The notes under the pieces are model-generated. The model ran no database searches. It worked only from the letters and a program-made list of their open reading frames with translations, and was not told the origin of the DNA. Below, in pieces: positions 1 to 5,295 of a stretch of 5,295 nucleotides of DNA. Position numbers and translations under genes: made by a program. The DNA is taken from NCBI GenBank assembly GCA_964520525.1, contig CAZFNR010000039.1, positions 1 to 5,295 of the forward strand, read 5' to 3'. Every line of letters begins with the position of its first letter. Position 1 is the first letter of the stretch. This DNA is from JAJPXC01 sp964520525. Lineage in GTDB: Bacteria > Bacteroidota > Bacteroidia > Bacteroidales > Muribaculaceae.

Positions 1-36
1 GCAGTCGCACGGTAATCCCCCTGACAACCAACCAAT

Positions 37-75
37 AAAAAATCATCGGCTCCGTAATGGAGCCGATGATTTTTT
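37..75. terminator. Bidirectional intrinsic terminator
   Basis: A perfect 17-bp inverted repeat (37-53 with 59-75) encloses a 5-nt loop, GTAAT. The GC-rich core TCATCGGCTCC is flanked by six A on the left and a run of T on the right, so each strand has a GC-rich stem followed by a U-tract. It can therefore end the minus-strand nuclease transcript, whose stop codon is at 160-162, and any plus-strand gene entering from the left. The structure is read directly from the sequence; two-way use is inferred from its symmetry. Confidence 0.9.
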
Positions 76-82
76 TATTAGT

Positions 83-120
83 CGACCCCTAAAAGTTTTT
101 TGACTGACTTTTAGGGGTCG
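83..120. repeat. Perfect 14-bp inverted repeat, function unknown
   Basis: The arm CGACCCCTAAAAGT (83-96) is exactly complementary to 107-120, with a 10-nt loop at 97-106. It lies 39 bp beyond the nuclease stop codon, between that gene and the terminator at 37-75. Neither side has a proper T-tract, so it is not a standard intrinsic terminator. The loop/right-arm border holds a tandem GACTGACT (102-109), as if a 4-nt unit had been duplicated. It may be a 3'-end stabilising hairpin of the nuclease mRNA, a dispersed intergenic repeat, or the remnant of a mobile-element end. No target-site duplication is evident. Confidence 0.8.
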
Positions 121-159
121 GTTCTGTTTGTTTGTAAGGTGATTATGCGACCATCGAGG

Positions 160-2571
160 TTACTTGACGACAACGCGGCGAGAGAAATCGTCGCAGACGA
201 CAATGTAGAGGCCGGCGGGCAAGTTCAGGGAAACCACAGTGGCACCGGGACGGCCATCGTAACGCGTGATACCGTCGAGTGAATAGACTTTGATAAGGTT
301 GTCGGGGGCGATATTCTCGATAACGAGGCTGCCATCGCGGCAATAAGCGTCCCACGAATGGTAATCAAGCTCGGCAACCGATGAACCTCCTGAGAAATCG
401 GTGATGGCTACATCGTCGAGATTAAGACGGCTTGTAGAAGAAGCCGCCGGACGCAGAATCCTCACGCGTCCGTTTCCGGCACGATTCACCGTCACGGAGA
501 ACTGTTCCCATACACCCTCCTTAGAGCAGGTAACCTCTCCCGCCTTAGTCCACGAGACACCGCGGTCGAGCGAATAGTGCACCTCGATTGTTGAGGCGGC
601 ATCGTTGTTCCACTTGCGAGCCCAGAACGACACCTCGCCAAGACCATGAGCCTTGTCGGCGAGCATCGTCACGGAAGCCGCGGCTGTTTTGCCGAAACGC
701 ACCGATTGGTTGTCGGAGTGTCGCGGCTCGGTGTTGCCGGCGTATATACCCGCGCCTGATAATGCCCAGTCACAGGCTATGCCGTGATAAGTACCACCGT
801 CATAATTGCCCAAACCAGATGTCGATTCATCGAAACCCTCGACGAAAGTAGCTTGCGACGACACTACGGCCGAAACCTCGACATCATTGGAATAATCGCC
901 TGCGGTAGCCGTCAGCGAAGTTGTGAACTCGCCCTCGTCGGCTGAGTTGACACGCATATAGAAACGGTCTTCCTCTGAATCAAGGACAGTGGAAAGCGCC
1001 CAAGAATTTTTGTCGGTGCTGACTTCAAACGGCGCGGTGACAGTGATGGTTATGTCGGAGTCGATATTGTCAATATCGAGAAGCACTTCAGCGGGTTCGG
1101 ATGGCGCACCCGGAGCGGCGGTGAAGAAAAGGTCACCGTCAAACAGGAACTGAATCGACGGGAGCGGCTCACCGGTGGTCACTTTGACCTTTGCCGACTC
1201 GATAGTGCCGTTGCTGAGCCAGTAGTAATAAGTGGTCGTTGCTTCAAGGTCTGTAACCTCGTAGCTTCCCGCAGCGGCGTTGACCGTGACGGGATAGCCT
1301 GATACCGGTGTCAAGTCCTCGCGTGACAGGTATAGCTGATATGACGCCGTCGGGCCGTCGACATTTACCCAATGAGCCACAAAAGAGCGGTCGGAAACGG
1401 CGGTCGCCTCATCGACGGGAATGCCGTCCATCGCCTTGGCCGACAGGTTGACCGACACATTGGCATCGTCTGACGACAGGGTCAGAACGCCGGTGGCGGA
1501 AACCGCGACGGCCGATGAGAAGCTGACCGTTAGCGTGGCTCCGTCGCCACACACGGCAGTCTTCGACAGCGAAGCGGCGGAAGCGGTGAAACCTGCGCCC
1601 GACACCGAAACGCTGACATCTGATTTCAGAGCCGCGCCTTTGACGGTCACCGTCGCTGAACATGAGCGGCCAATCGACGTAACGCCGAGATTAAGGGTTG
1701 AGCCTGCGACCGGGGATATAATCACGGGGTCAACCGCACCCGAAGCCGACCAGGGCACATTTTTCTTATCACCCCAGATGTGGTCGGCAAGTGAGGGATA
1801 GTCAATGAATGGATTACGGTTTTTCTGATGTTTGCTGACCTCGTTGTTTCGCTTCACCTCCTTAGGGCTTACGGGGTCTTGCAGATGCCATTTCATCAGC
1901 AGGTTCACAGCCCATGTGGTGAAGGCGGGATAGTTGTTGGAGGCAAGCATAGGAGAACTCCATCCTGAGATACGGTTGTTGTAGCAAGCCGCCATGTAGA
2001 AATATGAGCGTGCGAAGTCGCCTTTGTACTCATCATCAGGTTCAAACACCTTGCCTGAATAGCCGGGGAACGTCGATGAGCCGAGCCGACCGAGCGGTTT
2101 CACAGAGCCGTTTGAGGGGAGAGTGGTACCGCCCGCACATTCGCCATAAGGGTAGTTGCTTCGCTGCCCGTTGACCTTGCCGTCGGTAGGATAAAGGTGG
2201 TAAGCATCGGAGTACATAGGGGAAGCATCGTCAAACCAGCTTTTAGGGAAAGAGTGCTCCTTGTTGATACAGTCGCCCACAACCGAGTAGTTGCCGCAAT
2301 GCTGCTGCCCGACGACCCAATGTTTTGTCGAATACATATCCCAGACAGTGCCGTCGTCGCGGACGTCGGAAGTTTTGAACACGTCCCATAGCCCGGTTTT
2401 ATAGCCTATGGTGGTGTGGGATGATATTTTAGAGTAAAGAGCCGTCAGCAGCTCTTTACCGCATTTTCCTTCGCATGATGAATAGTAGCCGTCGGGGGCT
2501 TGCGCCACCGCTGTCGAGAGACTTGCGGCCATAGCCACGGCGGCAGCCAGTGAATACACTCTGATGTTCAT
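160..2571 (-). CDS. Secreted multidomain endonuclease I (EndA/Vvn-type nuclease) with C-terminal sorting tail
   Basis: This 803-residue protein probably cuts DNA, and perhaps RNA, non-specifically outside the cytoplasm. The start at 2571 places a signal peptide first (residues 1-23, likely cut after AVA); an in-frame ATG 35 codons upstream would read through the promoter. Residues about 30-272 match the Endonuclease_1 family. DCINKEHSFPKSW (100-112) carries the expected general base His106 and metal ligand Glu105, and VNGQRSN (133-139) carries the metal-binding Asn134, by analogy with Vibrio Vvn. FEPDDEYKGDFARSYFYMA (176-194) is also typical. Then come an Ig-like module (281-380), an FN3-like module (383-466), a second Ig-like module (470-570), a lectin-like beta-sandwich (575-727) and a T9SS-like tail (733-803, with VYSLDG and AGLYIV). 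Classical EndA is only about 230 residues long. The nuclease call is firm; boundaries and roles of the accessory modules are approximate. Confidence 0.93.
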   Translation of the reverse strand: MNIRVYSLAAAVAMAASLSTAVAQAPDGYYSSCEGKCGKELLTALYSKISSHTTIGYKTGLWDVFKTSDVRDDGTVWDMYSTKHWVVGQQHCGNYSVVGDCINKEHSFPKSWFDDASPMYSDAYHLYPTDGKVNGQRSNYPYGECAGGTTLPSNGSVKPLGRLGSSTFPGYSGKVFEPDDEYKGDFARSYFYMAACYNNRISGWSSPMLASNNYPAFTTWAVNLLMKWHLQDPVSPKEVKRNNEVSKHQKNRNPFIDYPSLADHIWGDKKNVPWSASGAVDPVIISPVAGSTLNLGVTSIGRSCSATVTVKGAALKSDVSVSVSGAGFTASAASLSKTAVCGDGATLTVSFSSAVAVSATGVLTLSSDDANVSVNLSAKAMDGIPVDEATAVSDRSFVAHWVNVDGPTASYQLYLSREDLTPVSGYPVTVNAAAGSYEVTDLEATTTYYYWLSNGTIESAKVKVTTGEPLPSIQFLFDGDLFFTAAPGAPSEPAEVLLDIDNIDSDITITVTAPFEVSTDKNSWALSTVLDSEEDRFYMRVNSADEGEFTTSLTATAGDYSNDVEVSAVVSSQATFVEGFDESTSGLGNYDGGTYHGIACDWALSGAGIYAGNTEPRHSDNQSVRFGKTAAASVTMLADKAHGLGEVSFWARKWNNDAASTIEVHYSLDRGVSWTKAGEVTCSKEGVWEQFSVTVNRAGNGRVRILRPAASSTSRLNLDDVAITDFSGGSSVAELDYHSWDAYCRDGSLVIENIAPDNLIKVYSLDGITRYDGRPGATVVSLNLPAGLYIVVCDDFSRRVVVK

Positions 2572-2596
2572 AATTGATGTTCTAAGGTTAACTTGC

Positions 2597-2612
2597 AAGC
2601 GTCGTGACGCTT
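2597..2612 (-). promoter_or_regulatory. Palindrome/short hairpin in the nuclease 5' leader
   Basis: AAGCGTC (2597-2603) and GACGCTT (2606-2612) form a perfect dyad around a 2-bp centre. As RNA it would fold with a 6-bp stem and a 4-nt loop. It sits inside the predicted leader of the nuclease mRNA, 25 bp before the start codon at 2571 and about 20 bp after the -7 box. It could be a repressor operator or an mRNA structure affecting stability or translation. The dyad is directly visible; any function is inference. Confidence 0.4.
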
Positions 2613-2631
2613 TGAAAAAATTTGAGGGATG

Positions 2632-2664
2632 TAAAAGTACAAACAAGGTTGAAATTATGCAAAA
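2632..2664 (-). promoter_or_regulatory. Predicted promoter of the nuclease gene
   Basis: On the minus strand, TTTTG (2664-2660) is followed by a 20-nt spacer and TACTTTTA (2639-2632). This fits the Bacteroidetes consensus TTTG-N19-21-TAnnTTTG except for the last base of the -7 box. It would give a leader of roughly 50 nt before the start codon at 2571. No Shine-Dalgarno sequence is seen, as is usual in this phylum; the region just before the ATG is A/T-rich. Confidence 0.6.
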
Positions 2665-2670
2665 CATAAT
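2654..2670. promoter_or_regulatory. Candidate operator dyad over the nuclease -33 box
   Basis: ATTATG (2654-2659) and CATAAT (2665-2670) are perfect inverted arms separated by CAAAA, which is itself the -33 box of the minus-strand promoter. A dimeric regulator bound here would block or modulate the nuclease promoter. AT-rich 6-bp arms can arise by chance, so only the position supports a regulatory role. Confidence 0.3.
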
Positions 2671-2672
2671 GG

Positions 2673-2692
2673 CCAATTTATTTTATTATTGG
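2673..2692. promoter_or_regulatory. Candidate operator dyad CCAAT-N10-ATTGG
   Basis: CCAAT (2673-2677) and ATTGG (2688-2692) are inverted and about two helical turns long overall. They span the -33 region of the plus-strand promoter and lie just upstream of the minus-strand -33 box, so a bound protein could affect both genes. The arms are short and the evidence is weak. Confidence 0.25.
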
Positions 2693-2711
2693 TCAAATAA
2701 AGCTATCTTTG
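2681..2711 (+). promoter_or_regulatory. Predicted promoter of the glycosidase gene
   Basis: TATCTTTG (2704-2711) is an exact match to the Bacteroidetes -7 consensus TAnnTTTG. A TTTT at 2681-2684, 19 nt upstream, stands in for the -33 TTTG box, so that half is weaker. Transcription would begin near 2716-2719, giving a leader of only about 20 nt before the ATG at 2738. The leader is A-rich and has no Shine-Dalgarno sequence. Confidence 0.65.
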
Positions 2712-2737
2712 CCACTATAAACAACAATCGAGCATCC

Positions 2738-5137
2738 ATGAAAGCGCATTTACTCGCATTAGCCATGGTGGCAGCCATGGCATCCCCATCGGCAGTCACC
2801 GGTTCAACCATCCATGAACTCCGCGGCGAGAAATTTGACGTGGACACACTGTGCCACTACAAAAACGGCCCCGGCATGACCTTCACCACCCTGCGCTACC
2901 AGTCTCAGACGCGGTCGGCCAAGCACTTCACGGCATACGTGTTGACAACAGACCTTGCAAACTCTCCGAACGTTGATTTCAGGATGCACCTGGGGAAAGA
3001 CTCAGTGCACACGGCTGAGCGCGTGACCGATGTCATCAAGCGCAAAAACGACGCCGACAATCAGTATATCGCCGCCATCAACGGCGACTTCTTCATCACC
3101 TGGTCAACCACTCCGGGGATGCTCGGCTATCCCAACATGACCGCTTGCACCGACGGGCAGATGGCGCTGAGCGACAACGTGGACCACGACAGCCATGTCG
3201 ACGCTTGGATTATGGGCCGCGACCGCGGGATGTGGTGTGACCAGACTGTGCTTGACAACACCCTGACATGGCCCGACGGCAGCTCCACAACGCTCTACGG
3301 GGTCAATTTCGCCCGCCGCGACGATGCCCGCCGCGATTCGCAAAGCGACGAGAACGATGTGGTGTTCTACAACAGCCACCGCGGGGGCTACACCGGCTCG
3401 GCTGAAGGGTGGACCGAAGTCACGGTCAGGCTTGCCGACGGAGAGCGATGGCGCATCAACTCACCCGTGAGGCTTGAGGTGACCGGCGAACCGCGAACCG
3501 GGGGCCATACCGCTATCCCGTCTAACGGCGGCGTGATAGCCGCCGCAACCAACGCCGGCGGCAAAGTAGCCTCGCTCAAACGCGGCGACACGGTTATCCT
3601 CAACATCGGGTTGTCACTGCCGACATTCGACGGCCTGCGTCCCGACGTGAAAGAGGTTGTCGGCGGCGATGTGACACTGCTTCGCAACGGCGAGGCTGTG
3701 ATGACCGCCAACCGATTCATCAACTCCCGCGACGGAGAATATCCCCGCACGATGGTCGGATATGACAAAGACCGCACCAAAATGGTGTGGTGTGTGGTCG
3801 ACGGGAAAACCGCGGCCAGCACCGGTTGCACCTACCCCCAGGGCGCGGAGATGATGAGATACTACGGTTGTCTCGACGCTATCAACTTTGACGGAGGAGG
3901 CTCGACGATGATGTGGCTCCAGCAACCGGGCATTGTCAATTCGCCGAGCGACGGTAACGAACGCGCTGTCGGCAACGGCCTCTACGCCGTGATGACCACC
4001 CCCGTAGACAATGAGATAGCCGAGATACGCTTCATGGATTGGAGCAAACACCTACCGCAATATGGCAGGTACGCCCCTATCATATATGGCTATAACCGAT
4101 ATGGCCAACTGATTGATACGGATGTCAAGGGATACACCCTCTCGGCACCGGCAGAATTAGGCACTATCGACGGCACGACGCTATTGGCCGACGGCTCGGG
4201 ATGCCATCCGCTCAAAGCGACCCTCGGCAATCTTGAAGCGACGATAGCTGTGGATGTCACCGCCGGGGGCGATATCTCCTTCGGGCTTGACAAGATGCTC
4301 ATCGACGACATACACGACTGGAAAATCGAGACTTTCGCCACTGTCGCCACCGACAAGATGCCCCTCGCGCCTCAAGCGTTGAGATGGAACAGCGATAGCC
4401 CCGAAGTGGTTTCAGTGAACGCCGACGGACACCTCAAGGGCGCGTCAGACGGCACCGCGACCGTCAGCGGCACGGTGGGTGATTTCAACGGCACGGTAGA
4501 GGTGACCGTGGAGTGCCCCCGCGGCCAATACATGAGCCTCCCCGTCGACCTGTCGCAATGGACGGTCAAGGGCACCAGCGCGACGGCGCAGCTTTCAGCC
4601 CTCGGCACCGACGGCCTTGCGATAGACTACACCATCACCGGCTCGCGCAATCCGGCAGTGACACTTACCCCCGTGGGCGGCGCGCGCCTGTGGAGCATAC
4701 CCGACGGTCTTCTGATAGATATGAAAGCCACCGGGGCCGAGATAAGCAAAGAGAATGTGACCATCAAACCCAATGGAGGCCGCAACACCACCTATGGCCT
4801 GACAGAGCTCACCCTCGGGGAGACACACAGCCAATCAATCCCTATGACCCACTTTGTCGACCCGACCGACCAGGGGGTATGGCCGTTGACGTTAGTGTCA
4901 ATCAGTTTCACACTGAAAGGGAGTGGCAGCGGCCGCATCGAACTACCCCGCATAGCCACAGTCTACGAGGGATACAGCGGGGTGATGGAGACGCCACTTT
5001 CGGGCAGCGCGGACAGATTTGACCCTTACGCCCCGGTTGAATATTACAACCTGCAAGGTATGCGCATCACCAACCCCGCGCCGGGACAGATTGTGATACG
5101 CCGTCAAGGCTCGCATATCGAAAAAACCGTCATCTGA
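2738..5137 (+). CDS. Secreted NAGPA-type phosphodiester glycosidase with Ig-like modules and C-terminal sorting-type tail
   Basis: This 799-residue exported protein belongs to the phosphodiester glycosidase family (PF09992, NAGPA/DUF2233), whose human member removes GlcNAc from a GlcNAc-1-phospho-mannose diester on lysosomal enzymes. The ATG at 2738 gives a short basic start and hydrophobic core (residues 1 to about 16-19) with no lipobox; the open frame runs further upstream but would cross the promoter. Family motifs are NGDFF (115-119), VGGDVTLLRNG (308-318), RTMVGYD (337-343), AINFDGGGST (381-390) and ERAVGNGL (408-415), so the catalytic domain covers about 106-421 and looks intact. Then follow an Ig-like segment (about 425-507), a Big_2-like domain (about 511-593), an unassigned beta-rich domain (594-745), and a short tail with EYYNLQGMRITNPAPGQIVI (768-787). 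It diverges from the nuclease gene across a 166-bp gap. The family call is strong; the substrate is unknown, with teichoic-acid-like or phosphoglycan diesters as candidates. Confidence 0.92.
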   Translation: MKAHLLALAMVAAMASPSAVTGSTIHELRGEKFDVDTLCHYKNGPGMTFTTLRYQSQTRSAKHFTAYVLTTDLANSPNVDFRMHLGKDSVHTAERVTDVIKRKNDADNQYIAAINGDFFITWSTTPGMLGYPNMTACTDGQMALSDNVDHDSHVDAWIMGRDRGMWCDQTVLDNTLTWPDGSSTTLYGVNFARRDDARRDSQSDENDVVFYNSHRGGYTGSAEGWTEVTVRLADGERWRINSPVRLEVTGEPRTGGHTAIPSNGGVIAAATNAGGKVASLKRGDTVILNIGLSLPTFDGLRPDVKEVVGGDVTLLRNGEAVMTANRFINSRDGEYPRTMVGYDKDRTKMVWCVVDGKTAASTGCTYPQGAEMMRYYGCLDAINFDGGGSTMMWLQQPGIVNSPSDGNERAVGNGLYAVMTTPVDNEIAEIRFMDWSKHLPQYGRYAPIIYGYNRYGQLIDTDVKGYTLSAPAELGTIDGTTLLADGSGCHPLKATLGNLEATIAVDVTAGGDISFGLDKMLIDDIHDWKIETFATVATDKMPLAPQALRWNSDSPEVVSVNADGHLKGASDGTATVSGTVGDFNGTVEVTVECPRGQYMSLPVDLSQWTVKGTSATAQLSALGTDGLAIDYTITGSRNPAVTLTPVGGARLWSIPDGLLIDMKATGAEISKENVTIKPNGGRNTTYGLTELTLGETHSQSIPMTHFVDPTDQGVWPLTLVSISFTLKGSGSGRIELPRIATVYEGYSGVMETPLSGSADRFDPYAPVEYYNLQGMRITNPAPGQIVIRRQGSHIEKTVI

Positions 5138-5178
5138 CGCCGCCCGCAAGGCTCCAAGCGCAGTTAAATCGTTAAAAA
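5138..5178. other. Short intergenic gap without a clear terminator
   Basis: Between the glycosidase stop codon and the tRNA promoter there is no GC-rich hairpin followed by a T-run on the plus strand. Only weak 5-bp dyads are present, for example GCGCA (5158-5162) with TGCGC (5181-5185). Transcription of the glycosidase may run into the tRNA gene or end by another mechanism. Confidence 0.5.
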
Positions 5179-5210
5179 TTTGCGCGATTAAAAAAAAGTG
5201 CGTATATTTG
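5179..5210 (+). promoter_or_regulatory. Predicted promoter of the tRNA-Glu gene
   Basis: TTTG (5179-5182), a 20-nt spacer and TATATTTG (5203-5210) match the Bacteroidetes housekeeping promoter exactly. Transcription should start near 5215-5218, leaving a 5' leader of about 25 nt to be removed by RNase P. A small dyad, AGTGC (5197-5201) with GCACT (5210-5214), brackets the -7 box. The leader can form a 5-bp hairpin, TCGCT-TTTT-AGCGA (5214-5227). Confidence 0.85.
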
Positions 5211-5240
5211 CACTCGCTTTTTAGCGAATATCGCCGTGTC

Positions 5241-5295
5241 GGCCCATTCGTCTATCGGTTAGGACGCAAGATTTTCATTCTTGAAAGAGGAGTTC
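5241..5295 (+). tRNA. tRNA-Glu (anticodon UUC), 3' end cut by the window
   Basis: The cloverleaf can be followed up to the T-loop. The acceptor 5' strand is GGCCCAT (5241-5247). The D-stem pairs GTCT (5250-5253) with GGAC (5262-5265), including one G-U pair, around a loop containing GG. The anticodon stem pairs CAAGA (5267-5271) with TCTTG (5279-5283), and the loop TTTTCAT places anticodon TTC at 5274-5276, reading glutamate codons. A short variable region is followed by the T-stem 5' strand AGGAG (5288-5292) and TTC, the start of the T-loop, where the window ends. The 3' T-stem and acceptor strands lie outside. Whether it heads an operon cannot be seen. Confidence 0.95.

Noticed and set aside
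1..38. Possible 3' end of a plus-strand gene entering from the left (stop at 13-15 in one frame or 36-38 in another).
   Set aside because: Only 4 to 11 codons are visible and two frames are equally possible, so no reading frame can be assigned. The terminator at 37-75 would suit such a gene but could equally serve only the nuclease.
1421..1801. 126-codon plus-strand open frame antisense to the nuclease gene.
   Set aside because: It is composed of low-complexity shadow sequence opposite a well-supported coding region, with no domain, promoter or leader of its own.
2572..2676. Upstream in-frame extension of the nuclease by 35 residues.
   Set aside because: It would run through the predicted promoter and the leader palindrome and bury the signal peptide inside the protein. 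The ATG at 2571 begins directly with a typical signal peptide.
2564..2737. Upstream in-frame extension of the glycosidase by 58 residues.
   Set aside because: It crosses the TATCTTTG promoter box and overlaps the nuclease start, and it would hide a normal signal peptide that starts at 2738.
3388..4051. Overlapping minus-strand open frames of 145-147 codons inside the glycosidase gene.
   Set aside because: They lie opposite the conserved catalytic core in GC-rich DNA where stop codons are rare, and they encode nothing recognisable.
4513..5022. 169-codon plus-strand open frame inside the glycosidase gene in a different frame.
   Set aside because: It is rich in Arg, Pro and His, typical of a frame-shifted reading of GC-rich sequence. 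The main frame continues unbroken to a sorting-type tail.
5158..5189. Possible terminator after the glycosidase (GCGCA/TGCGC and AATCG/CGATT dyads).
   Set aside because: The arms are 5 bp, the loops are long and AT-rich, and the following run is A rather than T on the plus strand.
1..5295. CRISPR array, insertion sequence, toxin-antitoxin or other defence system.
   Set aside because: No spaced direct repeats, transposase motifs or small gene pairs were found. Nearly all sequence is accounted for by two long genes, a tRNA and short intergenic gaps.

Overview
The window looks like a chromosomal segment from a member of the order Bacteroidales. The support is three promoters of the Bacteroidetes housekeeping type (a TTTG-like -33 box, a 19-21 nt spacer and a TAnnTTTG -7 box), leaders without a Shine-Dalgarno sequence, and two large secreted proteins whose C-terminal tails resemble type IX secretion (T9SS) sorting domains. 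GC-rich coding sequence with AT-rich intergenic gaps would suit the gut family Muribaculaceae, but that family-level guess is inference only.

Layout. Positions 1-159 lie between an unseen gene to the left and the first gene. They hold a strong symmetrical terminator (37-75) and a separate perfect 14-bp inverted repeat (83-120). Positions 160-2571 (minus strand) encode an 803-residue secreted endonuclease I (EndA/Vvn type, His-Me finger), followed by several beta-sandwich modules and a sorting tail. Positions 2572-2737 are a 166-bp divergent promoter region with one promoter per direction, two dyads near the -33 boxes and a palindrome in the nuclease leader. Positions 2738-5137 (plus strand) encode a 799-residue secreted NAGPA-type phosphodiester glycosidase (PF09992, formerly DUF2233), followed by Ig-like modules, an unassigned beta-rich domain and a shorter sorting-type tail. 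Positions 5138-5240 carry a textbook promoter for a tRNA-Glu(UUC) gene that starts at 5241 and is cut by the window end.

The two proteins form a back-to-back pair of exported hydrolases. One should cut extracellular nucleic acid. The other should release a sugar from a sugar-1-phosphate phosphodiester, as found in some teichoic acids, phosphoglycans or phosphorylated host glycans. A joint role in scavenging phosphate-containing polymers is plausible, but it rests only on gene order and family knowledge. No mobile-element gene, CRISPR array or recognisable defence system was seen. The less explained parts are the inverted repeat at 83-120, the dyads between the divergent promoters, and the unassigned domain of the glycosidase.
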